The notes below the pieces were generated by a model. The model made no database searches and was not told where the DNA came from. It saw nothing but the letters and a program-made list of their open reading frames with translations. Positions 8,897-19,695 of a DNA stretch of 64,000 nucleotides are shown here, one piece after another. Position numbers and translations under genes: made by a program. The stretch's first letter is position 1. Each line of letters opens with the position of its first letter. The DNA comes from Pseudorhizobium pelagicum (GTDB taxonomy: Bacteria; Pseudomonadota; Alphaproteobacteria; Rhizobiales; Rhizobiaceae), in the NCBI GenBank assembly GCA_000722615.1, contig JOKI01000001.1, forward strand, positions 96,240-160,239, in the 5' to 3' direction.

Positions 8897-9870
8897 GATG
8901 CAATATCCGGTGCGAGGCCATATTCAACGCTGGAAACGATGGCGCGGTGGAAGCGCAGCTTCTTCAGGTACTCCAGAGGATCCTTCTTGACCACGAGAGC
9001 CCCGGCCGGCGTCGTCAGCCAATCGTAGAGGCGGGTCAGGAAGAAGCGCAGAGCCGAGCCGCGGGCAAGCACCGCGAGCGCATCCATTTCCTCTTTCGAG
9101 AGCGGCCGCACCTCCCGGTAGCCCTCCAGCAGCGCCATGCCCTTGGTGAGATTGTAGGAGCCGTCCTTCTCGAAGCACCAGGCGTTGAGGCAGATGGCGA
9201 CGTCATAGGCGTAGAAATCGTTACAGGCGAAATAGAAGTCGATCAGCCCGGAGAGGTCGTCGCCCAGGAAGAAGACGTTGTCGGGAAACAGGTCGGCATG
9301 GATGACGCCGGAAGGCAGGTCGCGCGGCCAGTGCGCCTCGAGGAAGGCGAGCTCCTCGGTGATCTCCTCCTGCAGCCCCGGTTCGACCTCGTCGGCGCGC
9401 TCGGCCGATTTCTGCCACAGGCCTTTCCATCCCTCCAGGGACAGCGCGTTCGGGCGCTTCAGCTGGAACCCTTCGCCGGCGACATGCATGGTGGCCAGGG
9501 CCCTGCCCACCTCGCGGCAATGGCGTGCTTCCGGCTTCCTCAGCCACATGCCTTCCAGGAAGGTGATGATGGCGGCGGGGCGGCCGGAAAGCTCGCCGAG
9601 CAGTTCCCCGTCGCTGCGCGGCAGAGGCAGCGGGCAGGACAGTCCATGGGCAGCCAGATGCTGCATCAGCCCCAGGAAGAACGGCAGGTCCGCCTTCTCC
9701 ACCCGCTTTTCGTACAGCGTGAGGATCAGCGGCTCGCGCGTCGTATGCAGCAGGAAATTGGAGTTCTCGACACCCTCGGCGATGCCCTTGTAGGAGGTCA
9801 GTTCGCCGACGTCGTACTGGGTGAGAAACGCTCTCAGGTCGTCTTCGCTGATGTCGGTATAAACGGCCAC
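8893..9870 (-). CDS. thrB: Homoserine kinase, aminoglycoside-phosphotransferase fold
   Basis: A 325-residue ThrB of the alphaproteobacterial/pseudomonad type (not GHMP). It phosphorylates homoserine for threonine synthesis. It shows the APH-fold catalytic loop HADLFPDN and the metal site [11 protein letters not shown], with the family's N-terminal [18 protein letters not shown]. It lies between ispH and rnhA, a conserved rhizobial order. Its stop overlaps the rnhA start. Confidence 0.95.
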   Translation of the reverse strand: MAVYTDISEDDLRAFLTQYDVGELTSYKGIAEGVENSNFLLHTTREPLILTLYEKRVEKADLPFFLGLMQHLAAHGLSCPLPLPRSDGELLGELSGRPAAIITFLEGMWLRKPEARHCREVGRALATMHVAGEGFQLKRPNALSLEGWKGLWQKSAERADEVEPGLQEEITEELAFLEAHWPRDLPSGVIHADLFPDNVFFLGDDLSGLIDFYFACNDFYAYDVAICLNAWCFEKDGSYNLTKGMALLEGYREVRPLSKEEMDALAVLARGSALRFFLTRLYDWLTTPAGALVVKKDPLEYLKKLRFHRAIVSSVEYGLAPDIAS

Positions 9871-9896
9871 TTCGGGTCCTCACAGATCAGGGGGCT

Positions 9897-9917
9897 GCCG
9901 CAGTGGCGCCCTGCGGC
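9897..9917 (-). other. Intercistronic hairpin, ispH-thrB gap
   Basis: A 7-bp perfect stem (9897-9903 with 9911-9917) with a 7-base loop in the 96-base gap before thrB. No U-run follows. One of a series of such hairpins in this operon. Confidence 0.5.
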
Positions 9918-9966
9918 GCTTCCCGCAGGAATCAGCGGCTGTTCTACCTTATCGAAGGCCGGCGCG

Positions 9967-10983
9967 TCACCCGTTGACGAAGGCCATGTCTTCGCGGGTC
10001 AGCGGCACGTTGCGCAGCTCCCTGTTGACCAGGAAGTTCTCCGTCTCCTCGGCGGTGATCGCCAGCTCGACCGTCGCGGCATAGCGGGAACGGAAGGCCT
10101 CGATGATCTCCTCGACGATCACCTCCGGCGCAGAAGCGCCGGCCGAAATGCCGAGCGTACCGATGGCGCCGATCTGGTCCCAGTCGAGCTCGGAGGCGCG
10201 CTGCACCAGCATGGACTGTTTCGCCCCTGCCCTCAAAGCCACTTCCACCAGTCTCTTCGAGTTGGACGAATTAGGGGCGCCGACGACGATGAAGAGATCG
10301 CAGCCGGGGGCGGCTTCCTTGACGGCATCCTGACGGTTGGTGGTCGCATAGCAGATCGAATCGGCCGCCGGGGCCTGCAGCAGCGGGAAGCGCTCATGCA
10401 GCTTGGCGATCACGCCAGCGGTGTCGTCGACCGAGAGCGTCGTCTGCGTCACGAAACCGAGGTTGGCCGGGTCTGCCGGGACATAGACCTCCGCGTCCTC
10501 GATCGTCTCGATCAGCGAGACCGTCCCTTCCGGCAGCTGGCCCATGGTGCCGATGACTTCAGGGTGGCCGGCATGGCCGATCAGGATCACATGACGGCCG
10601 AGGCGCTGGTGGCGCATGGCCTGCTTGTGGACCTTGGACACCAGCGGGCATGTGGCGTCGAGGTAGAAGAGGTTGCGGGCCTGGGCATCCTCAGGGACCG
10701 ACTTCGGCACCCCGTGCGCGGAGAAGACCACCGGCTGCTGGCGGTGCTCCGCCGGGATCTCGTCGAGTTCCTCGACGAAGACGGCGCCCTTGGCTTCCAG
10801 CCCTTCGACGACATAGCGGTTGTGGACGATCTCGTGGCGGACATAGACGGGCGCGCCATAGGCCTTCAGCGCCAGCACGACGATCTGGATGGCACGATCG
10901 ACGCCGGCACAGAAGCCGCGCGGGCCGCAGAGGCGGATCGTCAAGGGCGGCTTTTCGACTGGCTGATCGACGTGAATATTCAT
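9967..10983 (-). CDS. ispH: 4-hydroxy-3-methylbut-2-enyl diphosphate reductase
   Basis: A 338-residue [4Fe-4S] enzyme making IPP and DMAPP in the last step of the MEP isoprenoid pathway. The three cluster cysteines are Cys24 (GFCAGVD), Cys112 ([11 protein letters not shown]) and Cys211 (ICYATTNRQ), and the substrate His is in [10 protein letters not shown]. It follows surf1 by 77 bases on the same strand. Together with dxs (45.8 kb) the window encodes the first and last steps of the pathway. An IspH product supplies the farnesyl chain used by CtaB, a plausible reason for operon membership. Confidence 0.97.
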   Translation of the reverse strand: MNIHVDQPVEKPPLTIRLCGPRGFCAGVDRAIQIVVLALKAYGAPVYVRHEIVHNRYVVEGLEAKGAVFVEELDEIPAEHRQQPVVFSAHGVPKSVPEDAQARNLFYLDATCPLVSKVHKQAMRHQRLGRHVILIGHAGHPEVIGTMGQLPEGTVSLIETIEDAEVYVPADPANLGFVTQTTLSVDDTAGVIAKLHERFPLLQAPAADSICYATTNRQDAVKEAAPGCDLFIVVGAPNSSNSKRLVEVALRAGAKQSMLVQRASELDWDQIGAIGTLGISAGASAPEVIVEEIIEAFRSRYAATVELAITAEETENFLVNRELRNVPLTREDMAFVNG

Positions 10984-11024
10984 TCCGTTCCGCTGCTTGG
11001 TGATTGGCAGATGTGGTTCATATA

Positions 11025-11046
11025 GGCGAGCGCGTCCGCGCTCGCC
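11025..11046 (-). other. Intercistronic hairpin, surf1-ispH gap
   Basis: A perfect 9-bp GC-rich stem (11025-11033 with 11038-11046) with a 4-base loop, 14 bases after the surf1 stop. There is no U-tract on the minus strand. Confidence 0.65.
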
Positions 11047-11060
11047 AAGGAAAACTTTCG

Positions 11061-11843
11061 TCAGACCGCATCATCCGGCTTTCGCCGGCGCAGGCCGACG
11101 GCGATCACGACCACCACCAGCGCACCGGCCAGCCCGTACCAGGTGACGGCATACTGGAGGTGGTTGTTAGCCAGGGAGAACTGGGTAACCCCACCCTGCG
11201 GCAGACCGCCGGGGACGGTCTGGGAGGCATCGACGTCCATGAAGAAGGGCAGCACGAGGTTTGCATCCGCCCCCGTGGTGGATGTCATCGCCGACAGGTC
11301 CTTCCAGTAGAAGATGTTCTTTGCCGGATCGTTGTCGGGAACGATGGCGGACGGCTTCTCCAGAAGCTCGCCGCGGGCGTAACCGGTGACGGTGACTTCG
11401 CCCGTGACCTGCCCTTGCGCCCGCAGCGCCGGGTCCTTCAGGTCATAGGGCACGAAACCGCGGTTGACGAAGAGAACCGCCCCATCCTCCAGCCTCATGG
11501 GGGTATAGACGTAGAAGCCGGGCTGGCCGTTGTGGGTGGCGAAGAAATGCCGCTCGCCCGCATGGTCGAAGGTGCCGCTGACGCGCATGGTGCGGTATTC
11601 GATGTCCTCGCCGCGCGAGAGCATGGCGGCCACCTCTTCGGCGCCGATCGGCGGTGCATTGCGCCGCGCCGCCATGTCGGAGAGCAGTTGCTCCTTCCAC
11701 TGCAGCCGCTGGACCTGCCAGGTGCCGAGTGTCAGCAGGACCGCCAGGACCGCCAGCACCAGTACGCCGGTGATCGCCACCTTGGTTCGTCCGCCACCGT
11801 ATTTGCGCGGTGTTTCCGTCATCTGGTGCGTGCCCTGTGTCAT
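11061..11843 (-). CDS. surf1: SURF1 family cytochrome oxidase assembly protein
   Basis: A 260-residue inner-membrane protein that delivers haem a to subunit I of aa3 oxidase. The topology is typical: an N-terminal membrane helix (about residues 23-42, then [16 protein letters not shown]), a periplasmic domain with [12 protein letters not shown] and VNRGFVP, and a C-terminal helix ([18 protein letters not shown]). The ATG at 11843 has GAGGG 7 bases upstream; the open frame continues further upstream but overlaps nothing family-like. It is last of the oxidase genes proper. Confidence 0.93.
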   Translation of the reverse strand: MTQGTHQMTETPRKYGGGRTKVAITGVLVLAVLAVLLTLGTWQVQRLQWKEQLLSDMAARRNAPPIGAEEVAAMLSRGEDIEYRTMRVSGTFDHAGERHFFATHNGQPGFYVYTPMRLEDGAVLFVNRGFVPYDLKDPALRAQGQVTGEVTVTGYARGELLEKPSAIVPDNDPAKNIFYWKDLSAMTSTTGADANLVLPFFMDVDASQTVPGGLPQGGVTQFSLANNHLQYAVTWYGLAGALVVVVIAVGLRRRKPDDAV

Positions 11844-11861
11844 GCAAATCCCTCGAAAGCA

Positions 11862-11885
11862 GGAGGGCGGCTTACGCCGCCCTCC
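11862..11885 (-). other. Intercistronic hairpin, ctaE-surf1 gap
   Basis: A perfect 10-bp stem (11862-11871 with 11876-11885), 4-base loop TTAC, a few bases upstream of the surf1 ribosome site. No U-run follows. Confidence 0.7.
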
Positions 11886-11916
11886 CCCTTGAACTTGGTG
11901 ATCGTGATCGCCCGGA

Positions 11917-12792
11917 TCAATGGGCGAGCGGCGCGCCCCAGCCACCCCAGATGTAGATGGAGAAGAAGAGGAAGAGCCAGACGACGTCGACGAAGTGCCA
12001 GTACCAGGCAGCCGCCTCGAAACCGAAGTGCTTGGTGGGGGTAAAACCACCGCGCATGGCACGGATCAGGCAGACCAACAGGAAGATCGTGCCGACGAAG
12101 ACGTGGAAGCCATGGAAGCCCGTGGCCATGAAGAACGTCGCGCCGTAGATCGAGTTGGAGAAGGCGAAGGGTGCGGTTGCGTATTCGTAGACCTGCACGA
12201 AGGAGAACAGCAGACCGAGCGCCACCGTCAGGGCAAGACCGCTGACGAGGCCCTTGCGGTCGTTGTGCAGCAGGGCATGGTGCGCCCAGGTCACGCAGGT
12301 GCCCGACAGGAGCAGGATGACCGTGTTGTAGAGCGGCAGGTGCCAGGGATCGAGAACCTCGATGCCGGCCGGCGGCCACTGTCCGCCCAGGAACTCCGTC
12401 CGGGTCGCCTGGATGGCCTCATTGGCATAGAGGCTGGCGTCAAAGAAGGCCCAGAACCAGGCCACGAAGAACATCACCTCGGAGGCGATGAACATGATCA
12501 TGCCGTAGCGCAGGTGCAGCGAGACGACGCGGGTGTGGGCGCCCTCGCGGCCTTCCTTGATGGTATCGCCCCACCAGCCGACCATCGTGTAAAGAATGAT
12601 CGCCAGGCCGATGTAGAACAGCCACGGCGAGGCCCAGTTGACGCCGAGCATCTCGAACGAGCCACCATTCAGGTAGCGCATATAGCCGACACCGCCGAAC
12701 GTGATGACGAAGGCACCGATGGACGCCAGAAGCGGCCACGGGCTCGGATCGATGATGTGGTAGTCGTGATTTTTCTGATGCGCTTCGGCCAT
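11917..12792 (-). CDS. ctaE: Cytochrome c oxidase subunit III (aa3 type)
   Basis: A 291-residue, seven-helix subunit III that stabilises the oxidase and its proton uptake. It opens with MAEAHQKNHDYHIIDPSPWP, contains WWGDTIKEGREGAHT, ASEVMFFVAWFWAFF, and ends in a helix with WYWHFVDVVWLFLFF, all diagnostic. The start at 12792 is where family similarity begins; upstream extension would run into the ctaG gap hairpin. It sits between ctaG and surf1. Confidence 0.97.
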   Translation of the reverse strand: MAEAHQKNHDYHIIDPSPWPLLASIGAFVITFGGVGYMRYLNGGSFEMLGVNWASPWLFYIGLAIILYTMVGWWGDTIKEGREGAHTRVVSLHLRYGMIMFIASEVMFFVAWFWAFFDASLYANEAIQATRTEFLGGQWPPAGIEVLDPWHLPLYNTVILLLSGTCVTWAHHALLHNDRKGLVSGLALTVALGLLFSFVQVYEYATAPFAFSNSIYGATFFMATGFHGFHVFVGTIFLLVCLIRAMRGGFTPTKHFGFEAAAWYWHFVDVVWLFLFFSIYIWGGWGAPLAH

Positions 12793-12818
12793 GTCAGAAT
12801 CCCCAGGTCCATGCTTCT

Positions 12819-12836
12819 CTGTCGGCGAACCGGCAG
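12819..12836 (-). other. Weak intercistronic hairpin, ctaG-ctaE gap
   Basis: A 7-bp stem with one G-U wobble on the RNA (12819-12825 with 12830-12836) and a 4-base loop, in the 50-base gap. Weaker than the other hairpins of the operon. Confidence 0.4.
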
Positions 12837-12842
12837 AACCTC

Positions 12843-13448
12843 TCAAAGTTGCCCATTGGCTGACTTACCCTTTTCCTGCACTGCTGCAACCGGCTTTGCG
12901 GGTTGCGCAGGGTAGAAAGTGTAAGACAACGTGATCGTCTTGATGTTTTTCGTCTCTTCGGCCTTGGTGATCTCCGGATCGATGAAGAACACCACCGGCA
13001 TTTCCAGCGTCTCGCCGGGCTGAAGCGTCGTCTCGGTGAAGCAGAAGCACTCCACCTTGTTGAAATAGGCTCCGGCTTCCATCGGCGTCACGTTGAAGAC
13101 GGCCGTGCCGGTGGTCGGCTGGCTGGAGCGGTTCTTCGCGGTGAAGTTGACCTGAACGGTTTCGCCGATCTTCGGCACGATACCCTTAGCGGCCTTGAAC
13201 TCCCAGTTCAGACCGTTCGACGTATTGGCGTCGAAGGTGACCGGCATGGTCTGCTCGAGAATGGTGTCGGAGTACTGTTCGGTCCGCTGGGTCGTTCCGT
13301 TGTAGCCGGTGACCTGGCAGAACAGCTGGTAGAGTGGAACGGCCGCATAGGCCATGCCGACCATGCCGCCGGCGAAGACGAAGCAGAGCGCCATGATCGC
13401 GCCGTTGCCGAGGCGCTTGCTTTGCTGAGGCTTCGAAGCAGGGTTCAT
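12843..13448 (-). CDS. ctaG: Cytochrome c oxidase assembly protein CtaG/Cox11
   Basis: A 201-residue Cox11-type copper chaperone that loads CuB of subunit I. It has one N-terminal membrane helix ([14 protein letters not shown], about residues 15-37), a cysteine in [11 protein letters not shown], and the copper-binding pair Cys134/Cys136 in KVECFCFTE. The ATG at 13448 is preferred over one at 13454 because GAGGAG stands six bases upstream of it but touches the other. The small gene before it ends 11 bases upstream. Confidence 0.96.
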   Translation of the reverse strand: MNPASKPQQSKRLGNGAIMALCFVFAGGMVGMAYAAVPLYQLFCQVTGYNGTTQRTEQYSDTILEQTMPVTFDANTSNGLNWEFKAAKGIVPKIGETVQVNFTAKNRSSQPTTGTAVFNVTPMEAGAYFNKVECFCFTETTLQPGETLEMPVVFFIDPEITKAEETKNIKTITLSYTFYPAQPAKPVAAVQEKGKSANGQL

Positions 13449-13458
13449 CGTCATCTCC

Positions 13459-13599
13459 TCAGTTCCCCAGCCCGCCGACCTTGACGAGCGTGATGACGTA
13501 GAAAAGCAGCACGAGACCGGCCAGGACGAGTCCGAGCGCGACATTGCGGTTGCGGCGCGACTTCTTCTGCTTTTCGGTGACTTTGACGGTTTCGATCAC
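13459..13599 (-). CDS. Small conserved-position membrane protein between ctaB and ctaG (46 aa)
   Basis: A 46-residue reading frame starts with GTG at 13599, overlapping the ctaB stop as GTGA, with AGGAGGT about 6 bases upstream, which is one of the best ribosome sites in the operon. The protein has a Lys/Arg-rich N-terminus (residues 5-17) and one membrane helix (about 19-39, [19 protein letters not shown]), ending KVGGLGN. Small single-helix ORFs occupy this place in oxidase operons of other alphaproteobacteria (sometimes called CoxF or CtaF-like). I know no firm function; assembly or a small accessory subunit is inference. Confidence 0.75.
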   Translation of the reverse strand: MIETVKVTEKQKKSRRNRNVALGLVLAGLVLLFYVITLVKVGGLGN

Positions 13600-14555
13600 A
13601 GCAGACCTCCTGCGAGGTTGAAGAGCCCGGCCGCGAAGTGATCCGCGAGCAGCGCCGAGAAGATCGCAAACAGGTAGAAGACGGAATAGGCGAACATCTT
13701 CTTTGCGGCGACCATCTTCTCATCGCCGTCCGGCATCCGCCAGACGGCGATGGAACAGTAGATGAAGACGGCGCTGAGGACGGCGGCAAACAGGCCATAG
13801 CCGATCCCCGCGAGGCCGGTGAAATAGGGGCCGACGGCGACCGCCGCAGTCAGCACGGTGTAGACGACCATCTGGGTCTTCGTGGACCGCTCGCCGGCGA
13901 CGTTCGGCATCATCGGAATGCCGACGGAGCCGTAGTCGCGCATCTTGAACAGGGCGAGCGCCCAGAAGTGTGCCGGCGTCCACAGGAAGATGATCAGGAA
14001 AAGGAGGATGCTGTCGAGCGTCACGCCGCCGGTGACGCAGGCATAGCCGAGCATCGGCGGGAAGGCGCCGGAAGCGCCGCCGATGACGATGTTCTGCGGC
14101 GTCGAGCGCTTCAGCCACATCGTGTAGACGACGGCATAGAAGAAGATCGTGAAGGCGAGAAGCGCGGCGGCGAACCAGTTGACCGCCAGGCCGAGGATGA
14201 TGACCGAAAAGACGGAGAGCGTCAGGCCGAAGGCAAGCGCCTCCCGCGGCTCGATCCGGCCGGTCGGAATAGGACGCTTTGCCGTGCGCGACATAATCGC
14301 GTCGATGTCGGCGTCGTACCACATGTTGAGCGCACCGGAGGCGCCGGCGCCGACGGCGATGCAGAGAATTGAAATCAGGCCGAGAACCGGGTTGATCTCA
14401 CCCGGCGCAAGGATCAGGCCGACGAAGGCCGTGAAGACCACGAGCGACATGACGCGGGGCTTCAGGAGCTCGAAGAAATCGCGAGCACCGGCTTCCGACA
14501 GGTGGAAACCCCCGTCCAGACCTACTGCTTCGTGATTGTCTATTACCGTCATCAT
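13596..14555 (-). CDS. ctaB: Protoheme IX farnesyltransferase (heme O synthase)
   Basis: A 319-residue UbiA-family prenyltransferase with about nine membrane helices, converting haem b to haem o, precursor of haem a. The prenyl-diphosphate/Mg site is [19 protein letters not shown], and the second conserved loop is [17 protein letters not shown]. Start is one of two adjacent ATGs (14555 or 14552), with AGGA just upstream. Its stop overlaps the small downstream gene. Confidence 0.96.
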   Translation of the reverse strand: MMTVIDNHEAVGLDGGFHLSEAGARDFFELLKPRVMSLVVFTAFVGLILAPGEINPVLGLISILCIAVGAGASGALNMWYDADIDAIMSRTAKRPIPTGRIEPREALAFGLTLSVFSVIILGLAVNWFAAALLAFTIFFYAVVYTMWLKRSTPQNIVIGGASGAFPPMLGYACVTGGVTLDSILLFLIIFLWTPAHFWALALFKMRDYGSVGIPMMPNVAGERSTKTQMVVYTVLTAAVAVGPYFTGLAGIGYGLFAAVLSAVFIYCSIAVWRMPDGDEKMVAAKKMFAYSVFYLFAIFSALLADHFAAGLFNLAGGLL

Positions 14556-14573
14556 GCCGTCCTGTCTTGGTTT

Positions 14574-14599
14574 CAGGGCACCGCTGGCGCGGTGCCCTG
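14574..14599 (-). other. Strong intercistronic hairpin, ctaD-ctaB gap
   Basis: A perfect 11-bp GC-rich stem (14574-14584 with 14589-14599) with a 4-base loop, 9 bases past the ctaD stop. Without a U-run it resembles a 3' stabiliser or processing site more than a terminator. Confidence 0.75.
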
Positions 14600-14608
14600 T
14601 CTGTCTGA

Positions 14609-16324
<1,716 letters not shown>

Positions 16325-17215
16325 TTAGTTGTTTTCGGTCGCCGCGACGCGGACGCCAGCTTCAGTCGGCTGACCGGCCGACGCCATGAGCGCACGGTTG
16401 GCACCGGTGAGGTCCTCCTGCGCAGCCGCCGCCCAGAGAGCATACTGCTCGTCGGAGACAACACGGATGGCAATCGGCATGAAGGCATGGTCCTTGCCGC
16501 AAAGCTCGGAGCACTGCCCGTAGTACAGACCTTCTTTTTCGGCCCTGAACCAGGTTTCGTTCAAGCGACCCGGCACGGCGTCGATCTTCAGACCGAAGGC
16601 AGGCATGGCGAAGGCGTGGATGACGTCGGTCGGCGCAGCCGTCACCAGAAGCCGGACAGTCTTGTTGACCGGGACGACCATCTCGTTGTCGACGGCCAGA
16701 AGGCGCGGATAGGCCGCGACATCTTCCTTGCCGATCTCGGCGCGGTCGGCGTCCTGCAACATGTAGGAATCGAAGGCCAGCGGCTCTTCTGCACCCTCGT
16801 ACTCGTAGTTCCAGAGCCACTGCGTCGCAGTCGCCTTCACCGTCAAGTCGGGATTGGTCGGCATCGTCAGCTGGGCGTTCAACAGGTTGAACGACGGAAT
16901 TGCGATGAAGAAGAGCACGAGAACCGGACCGATGGTCCAGAAGATCTCGATCAGCGTGTTGTGGCTGGTGCGCGACGGCACCGGGTTGGCGCTGGCGCGG
17001 AACTTCATGACCACGACTACCAGAAGGATGAGCACCAGGAAGGTGATCGGGACAATGAACCACAGGGTGTAGTTATTGAACCACTTGATTTCCTGCATGA
17101 TCGGGGTGACCGGGGCCTGCAGGTCCACCTGCCACGGCGTCGGCTGGTCGGCAAAACCGGCAGAAGCAAAAAGCAGACAGATGAGCGCCGTCATCACCGC
17201 AAGAGCTCTGTTCAT
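16325..17215 (-). CDS. ctaC: Cytochrome c oxidase subunit II (CuA subunit)
   Basis: A 296-residue subunit that accepts electrons from cytochrome c. It has a signal peptide (MNRALAVMTALICLLFASAG), two membrane helices (about residues 50-70 and 90-110) and a periplasmic cupredoxin domain with the CuA motif CSELCGKDHAFMPI and the first His in DVIHAFAMPAF. Start 17215 is fixed by the signal peptide and a GAGGAG about 10 bases upstream. It is first gene of the operon, with an FNR/FixK-type box 22 bases before the ATG. Confidence 0.98.
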   Translation of the reverse strand: MNRALAVMTALICLLFASAGFADQPTPWQVDLQAPVTPIMQEIKWFNNYTLWFIVPITFLVLILLVVVVMKFRASANPVPSRTSHNTLIEIFWTIGPVLVLFFIAIPSFNLLNAQLTMPTNPDLTVKATATQWLWNYEYEGAEEPLAFDSYMLQDADRAEIGKEDVAAYPRLLAVDNEMVVPVNKTVRLLVTAAPTDVIHAFAMPAFGLKIDAVPGRLNETWFRAEKEGLYYGQCSELCGKDHAFMPIAIRVVSDEQYALWAAAAQEDLTGANRALMASAGQPTEAGVRVAATENN

Positions 17216-17522
17216 CACAACTATTCTCCTCAGGCGTTTGATCTCAATCAAATCGAAACGCAGAATCCAGGCTATGTGGTCTGCTTCAATCACAGTTTGC
17301 CGGTTGCCGCAATATCTCGCGGGAAAACCCCGTGCGGCATTTTTGCGCTCTGTCAAATGCATATGCCGAAACGTGTTTTAGCGCCTTTCGACATCCTCCG
17401 GCAACGGCACAGATACACCCGGGTCCCATTTTTGCCTCACTCCATTGGAATGAGGGCGGGGCTTTTCATTTCGGGCGGCGAACGCCATGAATAGCGCACC
17501 GATTCGCCATCTAGGGGGTTCC
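17216..17522. other. Divergent intergenic region, ctaC / IalB-like gene
   Basis: About 307 bases without a gene. It holds the ctaC ribosome site, the perfect FNR/FixK-type palindrome at 17237-17252 and, at the right end, an AGGGGG ribosome site for the plus-strand gene. It must carry both promoters, but I cannot place convincing -35/-10 pairs. Confidence 0.7.
17237..17252. promoter_or_regulatory. FNR/FixK-type box (anaerobox)
   Basis: The sequence TTTGAT-CTCA-ATCAAA is a perfect 6-bp inverted repeat and contains an exact match to the TTGAT-N4-ATCAA consensus of FNR, FnrN and rhizobial FixK. Its centre is about 29 bases upstream of the ctaC ATG, too close for class II activation of ctaC, so repression is the simpler reading. 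Confidence 0.75.
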
Positions 17523-18098
17523 ATGGGTCGTTCTTCGATCATCGCCGCTTGTCTCGCGGCTTCCGTTGCCGGCTCGTCGCTTCCCGCAGGGGCCCAGCAG
17601 CCTGCTGCGCCGGTTCCGCAGGCGCCGAGTCAGGAACGAGTGCCGCAGCCGACGTCGCCGCAGCAGCCTGGAACGGTCCGGGAAAATCACGGCGCCTGGT
17701 CGATCATCTGCGACCGCCCCGCCGGTGCCACCACCGAGCAATGCGCGCTGATGCAAAACGTCATCGCCGAAGACCGCCCGGAAGTCGGGCTTTCGGTGGT
17801 TATCCTGAAGACCGCCGACCGGAAGGCGAAGATCCTGCGCATCCTCGCGCCGCTCGGCGTGCTGCTCAAGGACGGCATGGAACTCTTCGTCGACAACAAC
17901 AACATCGGTCGCGCCTATTTCACCCGCTGCTTCTCCGAGGGATGCTATGTGGAGGTGGAGATCGACGACGAGCTGATGCGTATCCTGCGGGCCGGGAAGA
18001 ACGCCGTCTTCGCGCTGCGCGAATCGGTGGACCAGGACCGCGTCGGCATTCCGATCGAGCTCAACGGCTTTGCCGCCGGCTACGACGCCCTGCCCTGA
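17523..18098 (+). CDS. Invasion-associated locus B (IalB) family exported protein
   Basis: A 191-residue secreted or periplasmic protein: signal peptide (residues 1-21, ending PAGAQ), a Pro/Gln-rich linker (about 22-55), then the IalB domain with four cysteines in two pairs (IICDRPAG...TEQCALM and YFTRCFSEGCYVEVE). IalB was named for Bartonella erythrocyte invasion, but the family is common in free-living rhizobia, where the role is unknown. The ATG at 17523 has AGGGGG five bases upstream; an earlier ATG at 17487 lacks one. It is divergent from ctaC. Confidence 0.85.
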   Translation: MGRSSIIAACLAASVAGSSLPAGAQQPAAPVPQAPSQERVPQPTSPQQPGTVRENHGAWSIICDRPAGATTEQCALMQNVIAEDRPEVGLSVVILKTADRKAKILRILAPLGVLLKDGMELFVDNNNIGRAYFTRCFSEGCYVEVEIDDELMRILRAGKNAVFALRESVDQDRVGIPIELNGFAAGYDALP

Positions 18099-18176
18099 CC
18101 TTGCTTCGGCCTGCCGCCGGACCTACATCGGTCGAAACGCTTCCGCACATACAAAGGGAAGCGAAGGAGCCCAAGC

Positions 18177-19592
18177 ATGACCAACGATCTTCTCAACCTG
18201 TTCGACTGCGACGAGGCGCGCCTGCGGCGTATCCTGGCGGAGACGCTGAACGGCGCCGACGACGGCGAGCTTTTCGTTGAGCACGCACAATCGGAATCGC
18301 TGACCTTCGACAATGGCCGGCTGAAGGGCGGAAGCTTCAACACCGACCAGGGCTTCGGCCTGCGGGCGGTGGCCGGCGAAGCGGTCGGCTATGCCCACTC
18401 GGGCGAGCTTTCCGCTGCAGCACTCGATCGCGCGGCTGACGCCGTGCGCGCCGTTACTGCCGGCCATTCCGGCTCCTATGCGGCCGCGCCACAGCGCAGC
18501 AACAAGAAATACTATGGCGACGAGAACCCGATCGGCCAGCCGAGCTTCGAGGAGAAGGTCAGGCTGCTGACGGAGATCGACGCCTATCTGCGCGGCAAGG
18601 ACCCTAAGGTCCGGCAGGTGACGGCGACGGCTGCGGCGAGCTGGCAGGTGGTCGACATCCTGCGGGCCGACGGCCACCGGGTCCACGACATCCGCCCGAT
18701 GACGCGCGTCAACATCTCGGTCGTGGTCGGTGACGGCGACCGGCAGGAGTCCGGTTCCTTCGGCACCGGCGGCCGCATGGGCTTTGGCGATTTCGTCGCC
18801 TCCGGCAACTGGCAGACCGGCGCCGACGAGGCGCTTCGCCAGGCGCTCGTCAATCTCGACGCCATCGACGCGCCGGCCGGCACCATGGATGTGGTGCTCG
18901 GCAACGGCTGGCCGGGCGTGATGTTGCACGAGGCCGTCGGCCACGGGCTCGAAGGCGACTTCAATCGCAAGAAGACCTCGGCCTTCGCCGGACTGCTGGG
19001 CGAAATGGTCGCCTCGCCGAACGTCACCGTCGTCGACGACGGCACGATCGACAACCGGCGCGGCTCGATCACCGTCGACGACGAGGGCACGCCCTCGGCC
19101 TACAACGTGCTGATCGAGAAGGGCAAGCTCGTCGGCTACATGCAGGACCGGCAGAACGCCCGGCTGATGGGCATGGCACCCACCGGCAACGGCCGCCGCC
19201 AGGGCTATTCGCATGTGCCGATGCCGCGGATGACCAATACCTACATGCTGTCGGGCGAGAAGACGCCGGAAGAGATCATCGCGTCGGTGAAAAAGGGCAT
19301 CTATGCCGTTTCCTTCGGCGGCGGCCAGGTGGACATCACCTCCGGCAAGTTCGTTTTCGGCTGCACCGAAGCCTACATGATCGAGGACGGCAAGATCGGT
19401 CCGGCGATCAAGGGCGCGATGCTGATCGGCAACGGCCCCGAGGCCATGCAGCGGGTTTCCATGGTCGGCAACGACACCCAGCTCGACACCGGTATCGGCA
19501 ATTGCGGCAAGGGCGGCCAGTGGGTGCCGGTCGGCGTCGGCCAGCCGCACCTGCGGATGGACCAGGTGACCGTCGGCGGCACCCGAACCTAA
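18177..19592 (+). CDS. tldD: Metalloprotease TldD
   Basis: A 471-residue TldD, which with TldE/PmbA forms a heterodimeric zinc protease that trims peptides such as CcdA and microcin precursors. The zinc motif HEAVGH is at residues 251-256, in VMLHEAVGHGLEGDF, and the C-terminal FVFGCTEAYMIEDGKIG and MVGNDTQLDTGIGNCGKGGQ are family signatures. It lies between cta genes and the TSUP gene, as in other rhizobia. No tldE is in the window. Confidence 0.96.
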   Translation: MTNDLLNLFDCDEARLRRILAETLNGADDGELFVEHAQSESLTFDNGRLKGGSFNTDQGFGLRAVAGEAVGYAHSGELSAAALDRAADAVRAVTAGHSGSYAAAPQRSNKKYYGDENPIGQPSFEEKVRLLTEIDAYLRGKDPKVRQVTATAAASWQVVDILRADGHRVHDIRPMTRVNISVVVGDGDRQESGSFGTGGRMGFGDFVASGNWQTGADEALRQALVNLDAIDAPAGTMDVVLGNGWPGVMLHEAVGHGLEGDFNRKKTSAFAGLLGEMVASPNVTVVDDGTIDNRRGSITVDDEGTPSAYNVLIEKGKLVGYMQDRQNARLMGMAPTGNGRRQGYSHVPMPRMTNTYMLSGEKTPEEIIASVKKGIYAVSFGGGQVDITSGKFVFGCTEAYMIEDGKIGPAIKGAMLIGNGPEAMQRVSMVGNDTQLDTGIGNCGKGGQWVPVGVGQPHLRMDQVTVGGTRT

Positions 19593-19695
19593 GTCGCCTG
19601 CGGGGACACGCCGGGGGCTCAGGTCGAGGTGACCTGCTTGACAGCCGGTGTGGGGCGAAGCGAGATGCGTCTCGCCCGCCCGCAGAGCCCGCCTC

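Noticed and set aside
17363..17486. Longer ctaC start at 17362 (extra 49 residues)
   Set aside because: It would bury the signal peptide inside the protein, and the extension has no family similarity.
19638..19665. TTGACA before the TSUP gene as a -35 box
   Set aside because: No acceptable -10 at 16-19 bases, and the gene start itself is uncertain.
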